Positions 35,020 through 45,126 of a DNA stretch of 64,000 nt are shown one piece after another. The translations under genes were made by a program, and so were the position numbers. Source of the DNA: Desulfovibrio fairfieldensis (GTDB taxonomy: Bacteria; Desulfobacterota; Desulfovibrionia; Desulfovibrionales; Desulfovibrionaceae); NCBI RefSeq assembly GCF_001553605.1, contig NZ_CP014229.1:1888501-1952500 (forward strand). The letters are read 5' to 3'. How positions within the stretch are numbered: position 1 is the stretch's first letter; each line of letters starts with the position of its first letter. The notes under the pieces were generated by a model that saw only the letters and a list, made by a program, of their open reading frames with translations, made no database searches and had not been told where the DNA came from.

Positions 35020-35807
35020 CACTAAGGGGTTATGGTGCCTTTTTTCTGCTTTTGGCGGCAATCTTGGGAAGTGCTCAGGCCTGCGAAGGCGCCTCTTTGA
35101 AAAAAGGGGAAGACCGCCCCAGCGAACTCACCACGTTGCTGAACATGAAAGGATCTCCAGAAGCGGCACAGAAAAAGCGTGCAACAAGCATCCGCACAAA
35201 AGTTTTGACTGATACGGCTCAGACCCTTGGGTTTCAAAGAGGGTTCAGATGGCGTTACGACCAAATTTACCAAGCTGCGGACGTCCGGTCCCTTGAGTTT
35301 GACCGGATTTTCAATTTTGGGGCGTTACTTATTGAAAACCGCGTTCTTCCACCTGTTATCCAGTGGGCGGACAAGGCGGTTAATATCGAGTCCGACGATT
35401 ATGCCACATCCGTTGAGGCGCAGTACAGAATCGTGCGCCCAGCCAGGATCGTTTCAACACCGCCATCTTGGCGCGGGTATCTCATGATGGATTCGGAAGC
35501 GCTCGAGGTTGCGCCAGAAATTTATCCCACGACCGGAGAAGAGAAGGAAGCTTGGCGCAGCAGCATTGAGAAGGGTTGGCAAGAAGGCGTGGAACACGCC
35601 TGCGACGTTTTTAGGATGAACATGGACCAGCTTGTTGCTGACTACCGCGGCATGTTGCGTTTCAAAATGCTGACAGACCAAGGGCTTGTCAGCGTTCCTA
35701 CTTTGGCAGAGGGGAATCTTGGGGTCCAAGTGGGAGAAAATGTGTTGAATATCAACCAGAAAACATTTCGGATCACTGTTCCTGCGGCATTTAGGATGGT
35801 GAAATAG
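35016..35807 (+). CDS. dotC: DotC lipoprotein
   Basis: A 263-residue exported protein. Cys 23 in GSAQAC follows a signal peptide and is probably lipidated. The mature region contains QTLGFQRGFRWRYDQI, NRVLPPVI and the WRGYL ... EEKEAWRSSIEKGWQEG block characteristic of DotC (TraI of IncI, not the F-type relaxase). It starts within the dotD stop. Confidence 0.9.
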   Translation: MTLRGYGAFFLLLAAILGSAQACEGASLKKGEDRPSELTTLLNMKGSPEAAQKKRATSIRTKVLTDTAQTLGFQRGFRWRYDQIYQAADVRSLEFDRIFNFGALLIENRVLPPVIQWADKAVNIESDDYATSVEAQYRIVRPARIVSTPPSWRGYLMMDSEALEVAPEIYPTTGEEKEAWRSSIEKGWQEGVEHACDVFRMNMDQLVADYRGMLRFKMLTDQGLVSVPTLAEGNLGVQVGENVLNINQKTFRITVPAAFRMVK

Positions 35808-35819
35808 GTTTGATCCATT

Positions 35820-36983
35820 ATGCAGATACTCCCCGATAGGCTTCTTTACCCTCCGGATTTGATGCCGCCTGTTTCAAAGGAGCAGTGTGACAGGCTTCTT
35901 TTGTGGGCGGTCAATGAACAGCGGGCTTCGGATATTGATTTTATATCTGACGATCCAGTTTGGATCCAGGTAGACGGCCAATGGTTTTTGTGTACTGAGC
36001 TCGCACTTTCCATGGCCGAGCTGAATTTTCTTGTTGAGTCCTTTGCTGGTGGTGCCCAGCAACTTGGACGCATCCAGGGAGGTAAATCAGTCGATTTCGC
36101 TTATGTCTTAAAAGTCCGGGAAGGTTTCATACGTTTTCGTGTGAATGTCACCAATACAAATAAAGGGCCGCATATTGTTATGCGTGCGCTTCCTCAAGAC
36201 CTCCCCCTACTTGAAAAGATGATGCTTGAACCCAAATTACTGGGTGCACTTTATCCGCCGAATGGTCTTATTGTTGTATCTGGAGTCATGGGATCAGGTA
36301 AATCCACGTTTTTGGCTGCGGTGCTGCGCAAAGCCATTATTGAAAAAGGGCGACAGGTTCTTACGCTGGAAGAACCCATCGAATTTGATTTTACAACAAT
36401 ACCTTATGAGCAGCGGAGCGCTCCCATCTGTCAGTCAGGCATTACTCAACATATCACAAGTTGGGCTGATGGCGTCCGGACAATGACCCGCCGCAAAGCA
36501 GAAATTGTACTTGTTGGTGAAGCTCGAGATCGTGAAACTCTTGAAGCTATGCTTGGCACAGTAGAGACTGGCGTTACAGCGTACTGCACCGTTCATGCCA
36601 TGGATGTACCACAAACTGTCACTCGTATTGTGAATGTTTTTGATGAGCAGGAAAAATCGGCTATTTCTGCTACGCTTAAAGCAAGTTTACGACTGATTAT
36701 ACATCAGCGTTTGGTGCCGAGAATACGGACTGAGCACGATATCAAGGCCGGAGTCCCGGGACGTATTGCGCTACGCGAGTTTTTGGAATTTGACGAGGGA
36801 GTACGCCGCAAGTTGTACAGGACAGCTTACGGGGACCTGATCCCGACCATCCGGGATATGGTCACCAAGCTTGGACAGCCTCTGGTCTATGATGCTGAGA
36901 TCAAGCATAAAGCCGGACTGATTTCTGATGAAACCTTAGAGGCCATTCAGCACGAGCAAAAATCAGCCAGTGAAACAATATAA
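35820..36983 (+). CDS. dotB: DotB secretion ATPase
   Basis: A hexameric PilT/VirB11-family ATPase (TraJ) that works with DotO. Walker A GVMGSGKST is near residues 155-163, LTLEEPIEFD is the Asp box region, and LVGEARDRETLEAM with CTVHAMDVPQT gives Walker B and the His box. It has 387 residues, close to the ~377 of Legionella DotB. It lies 12 bases after dotC. Confidence 0.9.
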   Translation: MQILPDRLLYPPDLMPPVSKEQCDRLLLWAVNEQRASDIDFISDDPVWIQVDGQWFLCTELALSMAELNFLVESFAGGAQQLGRIQGGKSVDFAYVLKVREGFIRFRVNVTNTNKGPHIVMRALPQDLPLLEKMMLEPKLLGALYPPNGLIVVSGVMGSGKSTFLAAVLRKAIIEKGRQVLTLEEPIEFDFTTIPYEQRSAPICQSGITQHITSWADGVRTMTRRKAEIVLVGEARDRETLEAMLGTVETGVTAYCTVHAMDVPQTVTRIVNVFDEQEKSAISATLKASLRLIIHQRLVPRIRTEHDIKAGVPGRIALREFLEFDEGVRRKLYRTAYGDLIPTIRDMVTKLGQPLVYDAEIKHKAGLISDETLEAIQHEQKSASETI

Positions 36984-37011
36984 TGCTATTAGCGTATAAA
37001 AAGAATTTTAT

Positions 37012-37284
37012 ATGAAAACATCACGCATCGTTTGGCGCAACACGGCACGCCCCGTTCGTTTTTTCTTTTTTGATGCCCGTGTGCTCATAGCATTTGTTGC
37101 CTTTATTCTACATATCTCATGGATTACTTTTTATATCAGCACTATTGGTGCTATTGTGTTTTCCATTTTAGAAAGGTTCCGCATTACTCCTTTAGCTGCA
37201 CTACGCTACATTCATACATTTATTTTCGCAGATGTTAGAGAGGTAGGATCAAGATATTTATTGAGGAGGAACTGTCGGTGGTGA
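37012..37284 (+). CDS. icmT: IcmT
   Basis: A 90-residue inner-membrane protein with the family's distinctive start (VWRNTARPVRFFFFDAR) and one or two membrane helices (VLIAFVAFILHISWITFYIS). TraK is the IncI counterpart. Its last codons overlap the start of the pil operon, tying secretion and pilus operons into one transcription unit. Confidence 0.85.
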   Translation: MKTSRIVWRNTARPVRFFFFDARVLIAFVAFILHISWITFYISTIGAIVFSILERFRITPLAALRYIHTFIFADVREVGSRYLLRRNCRW

Positions 37285-38657
37285 ACTATAAATCACTACT
37301 TTTTACTTTTTGCGGTATCCTACTGAGCGCTCCATGGGCAAGTGCCTATTATGAGGAAAAACTCAGCCATCCGCAGGTTCCCGCTGTTGAAATACTGCCA
37401 GCGGTTCAGGAGCCATCAACGACAGCCGGAAATATTGCCGAGCGTCCTCTTCCTCAGGCCGCCCAAGGGCAGGTCGAGCTCGAGTCGTCGTCCCCCCCTC
37501 CACCAGGCGTGATTGGGCAGGCGATGCAGCCATCTATTCCACTAGGTCCGTCTCAACCCCAGCTGGGAATGGAGCTGGAGCAGGCCGCAGTCCCGGGATT
37601 GTACCATGCGGGGAAGCGGCGAAAACCAGCAAAAATTTCCAGCCGTGGGCACCAGGTGCCACTCAGTAGTGCCGTGCAAATCGTGATCCCCAAAGGATGG
37701 CACGCTGAAGTGAAATCCTTGGGAAAAAAGCGCGTGTCCTGGAATGCAAAGGGAAGAGCTTGGACAACAATTTTAGGCGATATGGCAAAACAGAGCGATG
37801 CGGCCATTACTGTCGACTGGGACGCCGGGAAAATACAATGCGCACCCGCATCGCTACGGAAAGACAAAGCGAATAATATACCGACCCCAACTGTTCAGGG
37901 GGGCATAGTTAAAAAAGCGATCATTGCACAGCCCGGCACCGGCCGCGAAGTGGCCAAGCGCTATAGGCTTCCTGTGGACGATTTTTGCAGATGGAATCAT
38001 TTTGGGCCGTCCACACCATTGGCTGCAGGCTACGAGGTATATTTGACCGCGCCCCCTCCGGGCACCATCGTCGTCGCCAACATGCCAAACTGGGACGAAA
38101 CAGGTTCAGCGGCAGTGGGGATCGATAGAGATAAAGAAACTGCGGACCAGGTGCCTCAGACTTCCAACCCTATACGCACGGCGCAGCCTGTATCTCTTCC
38201 AAACCGGAGGCAAACGACAGCTGAGTTGACTTTGGAAAACCCAGAGCCGGGCACGCCCGTAACCCACAAACCGCTTACTATCACTATTCCAACCGAACCC
38301 ACCTCGAAGACTGCTACGTCAATTCCAGACACATCTCCCACTGTGGGAGATGTGTCTTCAGCTCCGTCCAGCGAAGCCCCCACGCCGGTAGTCGCCACGG
38401 CCATTGAGGCCGTACCCGTCTGGGAGATCCACAAGGGCGAAATGCTGCGTGGCCTGATGGAAGGCTGGGCCGCCATAGCCGGTTACAGCCTGATCTGGAA
38501 TGCCCAGAATGACTATGAAATGCGGAGTTCCGCAACCTTCTCCGGCGTCTTCGTGGACGCGGTGAAAAACTTCTTTGCGGCTCTTCAGGCTAACGGCCTT
38601 GCCCTGCGTGTGACCATCTACCAGGGCAACAAGGTCATGGAAGTGTCGGAACACTAA
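37278..38657 (+). CDS. pilL: PilL-like pilus biogenesis protein (TcpQ-like C-terminus)
   Basis: GTG 37278 (or GTG 37281) follows GAGGAGGA. A signal peptide (residues 1-23) leads to a Pro-rich linker. Residues ~135-200 (IVIPKGWHAEVKSLGKKRVSW) and ~380-459 (WEIHKGEMLRGLMEGWAAIAGYSL) are two related TcpQ/PilL-type domains, which in other systems stabilise the secretin. A LysM-like stretch (EVAKRYRLPVDDFCRWN) around 215-250 may bind peptidoglycan. It is the first gene of a ~10.8 kb pil operon. Confidence 0.75.
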   Translation: MVNYKSLLFTFCGILLSAPWASAYYEEKLSHPQVPAVEILPAVQEPSTTAGNIAERPLPQAAQGQVELESSSPPPPGVIGQAMQPSIPLGPSQPQLGMELEQAAVPGLYHAGKRRKPAKISSRGHQVPLSSAVQIVIPKGWHAEVKSLGKKRVSWNAKGRAWTTILGDMAKQSDAAITVDWDAGKIQCAPASLRKDKANNIPTPTVQGGIVKKAIIAQPGTGREVAKRYRLPVDDFCRWNHFGPSTPLAAGYEVYLTAPPPGTIVVANMPNWDETGSAAVGIDRDKETADQVPQTSNPIRTAQPVSLPNRRQTTAELTLENPEPGTPVTHKPLTITIPTEPTSKTATSIPDTSPTVGDVSSAPSSEAPTPVVATAIEAVPVWEIHKGEMLRGLMEGWAAIAGYSLIWNAQNDYEMRSSATFSGVFVDAVKNFFAALQANGLALRVTIYQGNKVMEVSEH

Positions 38658-38677
38658 AGCCAGAGAGAAGAAACATT

Positions 38678-40267
38678 ATGAAAAAGAAACACTTCTTTCG
38701 CAGCATAGCCTTCCTTCTCCTTGGCGTAATCCTGTTCGGCTGTGCCCACACGGGCGCGCCGGAACAGGAACTTATAGAATCCAAGGGCCGGGACTTCACG
38801 ACGCTTTCCCGCTCCAAAGCTGTGGACGTGGTTGCCGAACCCTACGTGGGTGCGAAGGCCGTGCCGATCCGGGCGGACGAGCAGTCCCAGGCGGCCCTTA
38901 ACACCCATGTGACGTTGCGCAAGCGCGGCACTCTGGCCAACATTGCCGCAGCCATAGCGGACATGACGCCGCTGACCGTTCAGGTGGGTGCGGATCCGGC
39001 TCCGCTTTCCGGCGGCCAGAAGAAGGGAGCCGGCCAATCCGGCTCGGGCGATAGCGGCCTGGCCCTGCCGGATCTGCTGGACGTGCCCGCTGCCGGCGGC
39101 ACGTCACGGATGCTCAATATTTCCTATGAAGGCTCTCTGCGCGGCCTGCTGGATCATGTGGCCATCGCATCGGGCTATGGCTGGGATTACGACTCAAAGA
39201 CAAATACCGTCGTCTTCTCCCGATTGTCGGTCCGGACATTCACGATCCTGGGCATACCGGGCACGAAAAAGTACACGGACCAGATCACCAACAAGTCGCG
39301 GGAAGCGACACGCTCCAGCATCGGCGGCTCCAACGTCAACCAGACGGTAGCCACTGCGGATACCTCCAGCCAGACGGCACAGTCCAATACCACTGACTAT
39401 AAATTCGATATCTGGGCGGACACGGAAAAGGCCGTCAAGGCCCTGCTCTCGCCGGAAGGCAGCGTGGTGGGCAACCAGGCCGCCGGCACGCTCACAGTCC
39501 GTGACCGAGCGGAAAATGTCCGCCAGGTCAGCAATTACATTGCCGAAACCAACAAACGGCTGTCCCGCCAGATTGCGCTCATCATTAACGTCTGGGCGCT
39601 GGAAGTCACGGATGAAAATGAGGCGGGTCTGGATCTGCAAGCCATTTTTGCCAATGACGATGTGTCCATCGTGGCCGGCAGCCTGTCCGCCCTAGGCGGA
39701 GCGGGCACGGCCAGCGCCACCATCGTATCCGGTAAACTCAAGAACTCCACGGGCGTTTTGAAGGCCCTGAAGGAATGGGGCAACGCCACGCAGGCGACGT
39801 CAGGCGGCGGCCTAGCCGTTTCCAATCAGCCCCTGTCCGCGCAGGCCATCCATAAAATCAACTATATCGCCGGCTCGTCCACGTCACAGTCGGATTACGG
39901 CCAGACCACGGAAATCACACCCGGTGAAGTGACCACCGGCTTTTCGATGACGGTTATCCCGCACATTCTGGATCGCCGCCGTGTGCTCCTCCAGTACACT
40001 ATCAATCTGGTCCTACTGGATGAACTGAGCGAGTACGCCACCAACGATCTGACCATTCAACTGCCCAAAACCAGCACCCGCGCCTTTACGCAACGCTCGT
40101 CCATGCAGATGGGCCAGACGCTGGTGCTGGCCGGATTCCAGGACCAGTCGCAGAAACTGGCCAACTCCCTGGGCCTGCTCAATTTCGGGCGCGGTGCCAA
40201 ATACGGCAAAACCCTGCTGGTTGTCACCATGCAACTGGAAGCCGCCGGCGGCGGGACCGAGGATTAA
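38678..40267 (+). CDS. pilN: PilN outer-membrane lipoprotein secretin
   Basis: A lipoprotein signal with LFGC (Cys 22) and a C-terminal secretin domain (~290-525, with ALNTHV-type N-domains before it) identify the R64 PilN/BfpB type. It would form the outer-membrane ring through which the thin pilus passes. A Ser/Thr-rich stretch around 215-235 separates N-domains. It has 529 residues and lies 20 bases after pilL. Confidence 0.9.
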   Translation: MKKKHFFRSIAFLLLGVILFGCAHTGAPEQELIESKGRDFTTLSRSKAVDVVAEPYVGAKAVPIRADEQSQAALNTHVTLRKRGTLANIAAAIADMTPLTVQVGADPAPLSGGQKKGAGQSGSGDSGLALPDLLDVPAAGGTSRMLNISYEGSLRGLLDHVAIASGYGWDYDSKTNTVVFSRLSVRTFTILGIPGTKKYTDQITNKSREATRSSIGGSNVNQTVATADTSSQTAQSNTTDYKFDIWADTEKAVKALLSPEGSVVGNQAAGTLTVRDRAENVRQVSNYIAETNKRLSRQIALIINVWALEVTDENEAGLDLQAIFANDDVSIVAGSLSALGGAGTASATIVSGKLKNSTGVLKALKEWGNATQATSGGGLAVSNQPLSAQAIHKINYIAGSSTSQSDYGQTTEITPGEVTTGFSMTVIPHILDRRRVLLQYTINLVLLDELSEYATNDLTIQLPKTSTRAFTQRSSMQMGQTLVLAGFQDQSQKLANSLGLLNFGRGAKYGKTLLVVTMQLEAAGGGTED

Positions 40268-40269
40268 CC

Positions 40270-41535
40270 ATGCGCATGGTCATCATCAATAAGCGTCCCT
40301 GGGCCGTGGGCCTGGACTGGTCTTCGACCAGGATGGAAAAGCTTTCCCGTTCCCGCCTGCTGGAAATGGCCCAAAAGATCGACCCGGCCTTTGACATGAT
40401 GGCCGTGCAGCGGCGTCTGTACGGCTTCGGATCCAGTGGCCGGCCTGAAGACTGGAAAAAGGCCCGCTCGCTGGCGGCGTTCATACCGCTGCCTCCGTCC
40501 TTCCTCGGCCTGTTCGCCCTGGAGGATATCCAGGGAGAAACCTTCTGGTGGGTCATTGGCCGCCAGAACGGCCAGAATGTGGGCCAGGGCGATGCGGTCT
40601 ATGCGACGCGCCAGGAGGCGGAACAGGAACTGAAAAGCCTGAATGAACTGCTGGATAACAGCATTGCGGAAGTCGTCATGCAGGAGGATCCGGCGCACAG
40701 CCTGGCTTGGCTGGAACCGCTGCTGCATGTGGGGCCGGGCGCTGTGCTGCGTCGGCGCGGCTGTCTTGAATCGCTCCAGGAAGCGCCCGGGCGCGTTTCG
40801 CCGGCGGTCCTTGGCGCGGGCCTGGCCCTGGGCCTGCTGATCGGCGGCGGCCTGGCCTTCAACGCATGGCGTGAACATCAGGCGGAACAGGCCTCGCTGG
40901 AGTCGGCCCGGCTGGCAAAATTGAACAAAGAGCAGCGCCGCCAGGAACTGCTTGCCCATCCGGAGAACTATTTCGAGCAGATCTGGACGCAAGCTCCCCT
41001 GGCCGTGGACGTGGCCGAACCCTGCATGGAGGCGCTGCTGGCCCAGCCCACGGTGGCCAACGGCTGGATGTTGTCTGAAGCCTCCTGTGCGGGCCGTGCC
41101 GTCAGCGTCGCCTGGGCGCACCAGAGTCAGGCTGATTTCCTGAGCCTGCCGGCAAAGGCAATATTGAAAAGCCCGCAGCTCGCCGTATCCCGGATGACGC
41201 TGGCCACGGGCCGGAAGGCCCGTACCGGCCAGAACTACCCCGGCATCCTGACGCGTGAAACCGCCACCCGGCATCTCTACCAGATCACCCAGCAGGCGGG
41301 TGCCCGGCTGCGTCTGGCATTTCAGAAGCCGGAAAAACGCAGCATCGACAAGGTTGAGCTGTCGGCTCCCTGGATCAAGGGAGAATGGACCCTGAGCGCC
41401 GTTCCCGGCTCCCTGCTGCAAGAGCGCGCGCTCTGGCGCGCCTTGTCCGCCTTGCCGGGCCTGACGCTGGAGCGGATCAGCTTCAAAAATGAAGTCTGGA
41501 CGCTCCAGGGAAATATCCACGCCAGGGAAAGATGA
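40270..41535 (+). CDS. pilO: PilO, pilus accessory protein
   Basis: A 421-residue protein with an actin-like or cytoplasmic N-terminal domain (GLDWSSTRMEKLSRSRL), one membrane helix near 180-200 (GAGLALGLLIGGGLAF) and a periplasmic C-terminal domain. This matches PilO_2-family proteins of IncI thin pili, thought to join the inner-membrane platform to the secretin. It starts 2 bases after pilN. Confidence 0.8.
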   Translation: MRMVIINKRPWAVGLDWSSTRMEKLSRSRLLEMAQKIDPAFDMMAVQRRLYGFGSSGRPEDWKKARSLAAFIPLPPSFLGLFALEDIQGETFWWVIGRQNGQNVGQGDAVYATRQEAEQELKSLNELLDNSIAEVVMQEDPAHSLAWLEPLLHVGPGAVLRRRGCLESLQEAPGRVSPAVLGAGLALGLLIGGGLAFNAWREHQAEQASLESARLAKLNKEQRRQELLAHPENYFEQIWTQAPLAVDVAEPCMEALLAQPTVANGWMLSEASCAGRAVSVAWAHQSQADFLSLPAKAILKSPQLAVSRMTLATGRKARTGQNYPGILTRETATRHLYQITQQAGARLRLAFQKPEKRSIDKVELSAPWIKGEWTLSAVPGSLLQERALWRALSALPGLTLERISFKNEVWTLQGNIHARER

Positions 41536-41548
41536 GGACGAAGCTCCT

Positions 41549-41797
41549 ATGGACAGGATGTGCGGCTATTGTTCCAGGATTCGCAAAAAAGGCTTTCATG
41601 CGGGCATGATTTTCTACCAACGCGCCTGTACGGATGGCGGCTTGTTGTATTTGTGCAGCGAAACTTTGAGAGATGTACGGGCAGACTCCAGGTGTTATTG
41701 CGGCAAATTCCGCAAGTCCAAAAGAAAACATCCAATGCCCATGCGGATGCTGTATGCTGAATTTTTTGTCAGCAGGCCGGGCAATACAAGGGGATAA
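41549..41797 (+). CDS. small Cys-rich protein in the pil operon
   Basis: An 82-residue frame filling the gap between pilO and pilP. MCGYCSRIRKKGF and later CYCGKFRKSK give paired Cys that may bind zinc; single Cys residues lie between. The start is 13 bases after the pilO stop. It has no signal peptide and is rich in Arg/Lys. It is not part of the known R64 pil set, and may be an inserted gene or a minor regulator. Confidence 0.4.
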   Translation: MDRMCGYCSRIRKKGFHAGMIFYQRACTDGGLLYLCSETLRDVRADSRCYCGKFRKSKRKHPMPMRMLYAEFFVSRPGNTRG

Positions 41798-41801
41798 GAT
41801 C

Positions 41802-42434
41802 ATGGTGATCACGAAAAGAACAAAAATCATCTGGGGCATTCTGCTGGTTTTGCTCCTGGCGTTTGCCGGCCTGCTGTGGACGCGGCAAACGCCGGTCCCC
41901 TCCGTGCCTCCCGTGCCCAGGGATGTGCCCGTCAAGAAAAAAGCGGCTCCCGCGAAAGCGAATAAAAAAGACAACACGGACAAGGACGCGGCCGCCACGC
42001 CGGATGCGCCGACTGAGGCCGGTATGGGCGCTCTGCCCATCACAGCCGGGAACTTGGGAAAAATCTCGGAGCTCAGAAATACATTGGAAGAGGAAACGCT
42101 GGAAGTCCAGATAGAGGAAAAACGGGCCAGAAAGAGGGAGCTCACACGTTCCGGCTCGGTTCCAGCGCCTACGCTGTCCCTGCCGTCCCTGACGCCTCCG
42201 GCGGCTCCATCACCCGCTCCGGCGGCCGGTCCCCGGCCTGCGGGCTCAGGCGGGTTGCGGGTGATTTCCGTGCAGGGCGTGGGGGGCAAGCTCTCGGCCA
42301 CGGTACGCACCGGATCCGGCCAGGCAGTCGTGCGCAAGGGATCCCGCCTGGGCGACTCCGTGGTGACGGAGATATCCCGCCAGGGCGTCACCATCCGTCG
42401 TGGCGGCAAAACCAGCACGCTGCCCTTTGAGTGA
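41802..42434 (+). CDS. pilP: PilP
   Basis: A 210-residue inner-membrane protein: one membrane helix (8-27), a long Pro/Ala/Lys linker, and a small C-terminal domain (LRVISVQGVGGKLSATVRTG ... RGGKTSTLPF) typical of thin-pilus PilP, which bridges the inner membrane to the secretin. It overlaps pilQ by 4 bases. Confidence 0.85.
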   Translation: MVITKRTKIIWGILLVLLLAFAGLLWTRQTPVPSVPPVPRDVPVKKKAAPAKANKKDNTDKDAAATPDAPTEAGMGALPITAGNLGKISELRNTLEEETLEVQIEEKRARKRELTRSGSVPAPTLSLPSLTPPAAPSPAPAAGPRPAGSGGLRVISVQGVGGKLSATVRTGSGQAVVRKGSRLGDSVVTEISRQGVTIRRGGKTSTLPFE

Positions 42435-44062
42435 GCGACGCCATGAACGCCATGAAGAATTCCGGCAACGCCCCTGAAGCCCTGTTTTTCGACGATTTCG
42501 AACAGGTTTCGGAAAAGGTGCGCGGCAAGGTGGCCCTGATCGACGGCGTGTTGCACATTTCCGAAGATCTTAAGGGCAACCTGGATATGGTCGCCCTGGT
42601 GGCCCGTCTGCGCCGCCGGGGCATTCCCTCGCCCGTCCTCCACAAGCCCAGCGAATTTGAGGAACGCTATGCCAAGTTTGCCGTGCGCCGCGCGCGTGGT
42701 CAAAACGAGATTCAACAACTGGCCATTGACCTGATTGCCCGCGCCCATAAGGCCGGTGCGTCGGATATCCATATTGTGGATACGGGCACCTACACCCGCA
42801 TCAAATTCCGCGTCTTGGGCTTGCTCCGCGAAGATTCACAGATGGAGGCCGAAACCGGCCGCCAGATGATTTCCACCATCTACGGCATCCTGGGACAGTC
42901 CGCGGATTCTCCGTCCTTCAACGCCATCGAGCGGCAGGACGGGCGCGTGGTCAAGCGGGACTATCTGCCCGAAGGCGTTCATTCCGTGCGTATCCATACG
43001 GAGCCTATCGAGTGCGCCCATGCCGAGAACGGCACGGGCACGTTCATGGCCCTGCGCCTGCTGTACGACTCCACTATGGCCACGGGATCGCTGGAAGAAC
43101 GCCTTTCGGCCCTGGGCTTTGCGGAAAGCCAGTGCCGGGACATGTACTTTCTAACCAAGCGCACCGGCCTGACGGTCATTTCCGGCCCCACCGGGCACGG
43201 CAAGTCCACGGTCCTGAAGCATACGATGGAATCCCAGACGGAAACCGCTCCGGAGAAGGCCTATCACTCCGTGGAAGACCCGCCGGAATTTCACATGCGC
43301 GATGTGAACCAGATCAAGGTCACAACCAAGCAGGAGGGCGACTATGACCGGGCCAAGCGGGCCGCCGCATACATCAACGCCATTGCCGGCACCATGCGCT
43401 CGGATTCCGATGTGCTGATGATCGGTGAAATACGCTACCCGGAAGCAGCCGTGGCGGCCATTGACGCGGCCCTGACAGGCCAGGCCGTCTGGGCCACCGT
43501 GCATGCCAACAATGGCTTTGGCATCGTCACCCGCTTTGAAAGCCTGCTGCGGTCCGCCGGCTACCTGGATCCCCTGAACGTGCTCTGCGATCCCAACGTG
43601 CTGGCCGGCCTGGAGTATCAGCGCCTGATCCCCAAACTTTGCCCGCAGTGCAAGATTCCCTGGCGTGAGGTCAAGTCTGAGGAACGCGGCCAGCACATTC
43701 CCGACGATGTGTATCAGCGCCTTTCCAGCGTTCTGGAACTGGAAGAACTTGAGGGTGATTCCCGGCACGACGGGATCTTTATCCAGAACTTTGACGGCTG
43801 CCCCAACTGTTTGGCCGGGCTCAAAAACCAGACCGTGGCGGCGGAAGTCATTGTGCTGGACATGGACATTCTCGGTCTGCTGCGCGCGGGCAACCTGCCG
43901 GAAGCCCATTTGGCCTGGCGGGAAAAGGGCGGCATGACCTATATCGAACATGCGCTTCAGCATGTACGCCAGGGCCTTGTGGACCCGGTGCGCGCGGAAA
44001 GTCGCCTGGGTGTGCCCTGGACGTTCAACAAGTTTTTTGACCAAAAGGGCGGCGTGAGATGA
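42431..44062 (+). CDS. pilQ: PilQ pilus assembly ATPase
   Basis: A GspE/PilB-family ATPase that drives pilus extension. Walker A GPTGHGKST is near 251-259, the His box contains TVHANNGFG, and a four-Cys zinc site (LCPQCKIPW near 404 and GCPNCLAG near 457) is typical of assembly ATPases. The start is GTG 42431. It has 543 residues and overlaps pilP and pilR by 4 bases each. Confidence 0.9.
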   Translation: MSDAMNAMKNSGNAPEALFFDDFEQVSEKVRGKVALIDGVLHISEDLKGNLDMVALVARLRRRGIPSPVLHKPSEFEERYAKFAVRRARGQNEIQQLAIDLIARAHKAGASDIHIVDTGTYTRIKFRVLGLLREDSQMEAETGRQMISTIYGILGQSADSPSFNAIERQDGRVVKRDYLPEGVHSVRIHTEPIECAHAENGTGTFMALRLLYDSTMATGSLEERLSALGFAESQCRDMYFLTKRTGLTVISGPTGHGKSTVLKHTMESQTETAPEKAYHSVEDPPEFHMRDVNQIKVTTKQEGDYDRAKRAAAYINAIAGTMRSDSDVLMIGEIRYPEAAVAAIDAALTGQAVWATVHANNGFGIVTRFESLLRSAGYLDPLNVLCDPNVLAGLEYQRLIPKLCPQCKIPWREVKSEERGQHIPDDVYQRLSSVLELEELEGDSRHDGIFIQNFDGCPNCLAGLKNQTVAAEVIVLDMDILGLLRAGNLPEAHLAWREKGGMTYIEHALQHVRQGLVDPVRAESRLGVPWTFNKFFDQKGGVR

Positions 44063-45126
44063 ATATCCAAGATATTCTCGCCCGCCTGTCCTTTGACGCG
44101 GCCACGCGCATCCGGACCTGGAAGAAGCTGGCCATGCAGGCGCAATACGGCCTGCCGCTCAAGGACAGCCTGCGCAATCTGCGGGATCAGACGCAGCGCC
44201 GCAATCCGACGCTGGCCAAGGTTTTTGACCAGGTGCTGGAGCATATGAGCAGCGGCCATTATCTGGACACGGCCCTGACGGGCTATGCCTCGCCGGAAGA
44301 GATCATGCTGATCGCCTCCGGCCAGAAGGCCGGCAAGCTGCCGGAAGGTCTGCGCATGGCAGCGGAACTGCTGGAGGACAAGCGCAAAATCGTCGGCGCT
44401 GTGGCCGGAGCCCTGACCTATCCGCTGTTCCTCTTCCTCATGGCGTCAACCATGCTGGTTATTGTGGCGCTGTATGTCATGCCGGAACTTGTCCAGCTCT
44501 CTGATCCCGGCAACTGGACCGGCTCCGCGCGCGGTTTGTATCTCATCAGCGCACTCATCGGCTCCTGGGGCGGCATTGTCCTGCTTGCCGCCCTGGTGGG
44601 TGGATGCGTGGTTCTTGTCCTCACGCTGCCCCTCTGGACCGGCCCGGCCCGGAAGATAGCCGACAGATTCCCGCCCTGGTCCATGTACCGTCTGACGGTC
44701 GGCGGCGTCTGGCTCTTCACCCTGTCCACGCTGATGCGCTCCGGCATGCAGCTCTCGCATATCCTCAACACCATGCTGGCCTCGGAAAACACCAGCCCGT
44801 ATTTGCGCGAGCGTATCCGGGCCATCAGCAACCAGGTGGGCCGGGGCGAGAACATCGGGGAAGCCATGTATCTCTGCAACCTGGACTTTCCGGACCGGGA
44901 ACTGATCGACGATTTCCGCATCTATGCCGGCCTGCCGCATTTCAAGGACCAACTTCAGGATTTCGCCCGCGACTGGCTTCGGGAAGGCATTGCCGCCATT
45001 CAGCGCAAGGCGCGGCTGCTCAATGTGGTCTTTCTGTTGTTGATTATCGGGCAAATGCTTCTGATTGCCATGTCGGTCATGGACCTGCAATCGCAACTGT
45101 CAACGCAAAGCATGGGGGGTTTGTAA
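44059..45126 (+). CDS. pilR: PilR inner-membrane platform protein
   Basis: A 355-residue GspF/TadC-family protein with three membrane helices (near 120-140, 160-185 and 325-345) and two cytoplasmic helical domains. It would anchor PilQ and the growing pilus. It is directly coupled to pilS (TAATG). Confidence 0.9.
   Translation: MNIQDILARLSFDAATRIRTWKKLAMQAQYGLPLKDSLRNLRDQTQRRNPTLAKVFDQVLEHMSSGHYLDTALTGYASPEEIMLIASGQKAGKLPEGLRMAAELLEDKRKIVGAVAGALTYPLFLFLMASTMLVIVALYVMPELVQLSDPGNWTGSARGLYLISALIGSWGGIVLLAALVGGCVVLVLTLPLWTGPARKIADRFPPWSMYRLTVGGVWLFTLSTLMRSGMQLSHILNTMLASENTSPYLRERIRAISNQVGRGENIGEAMYLCNLDFPDRELIDDFRIYAGLPHFKDQLQDFARDWLREGIAAIQRKARLLNVVFLLLIIGQMLLIAMSVMDLQSQLSTQSMGGL

Noticed and set aside
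40264..41520. 418-codon minus-strand frame opposite pilO, and similar frames at 41483-42772 and 43151-44044
   Set aside because: They mirror GC-rich pil genes, lack ribosome sites and family motifs, and would disrupt an unbroken operon.
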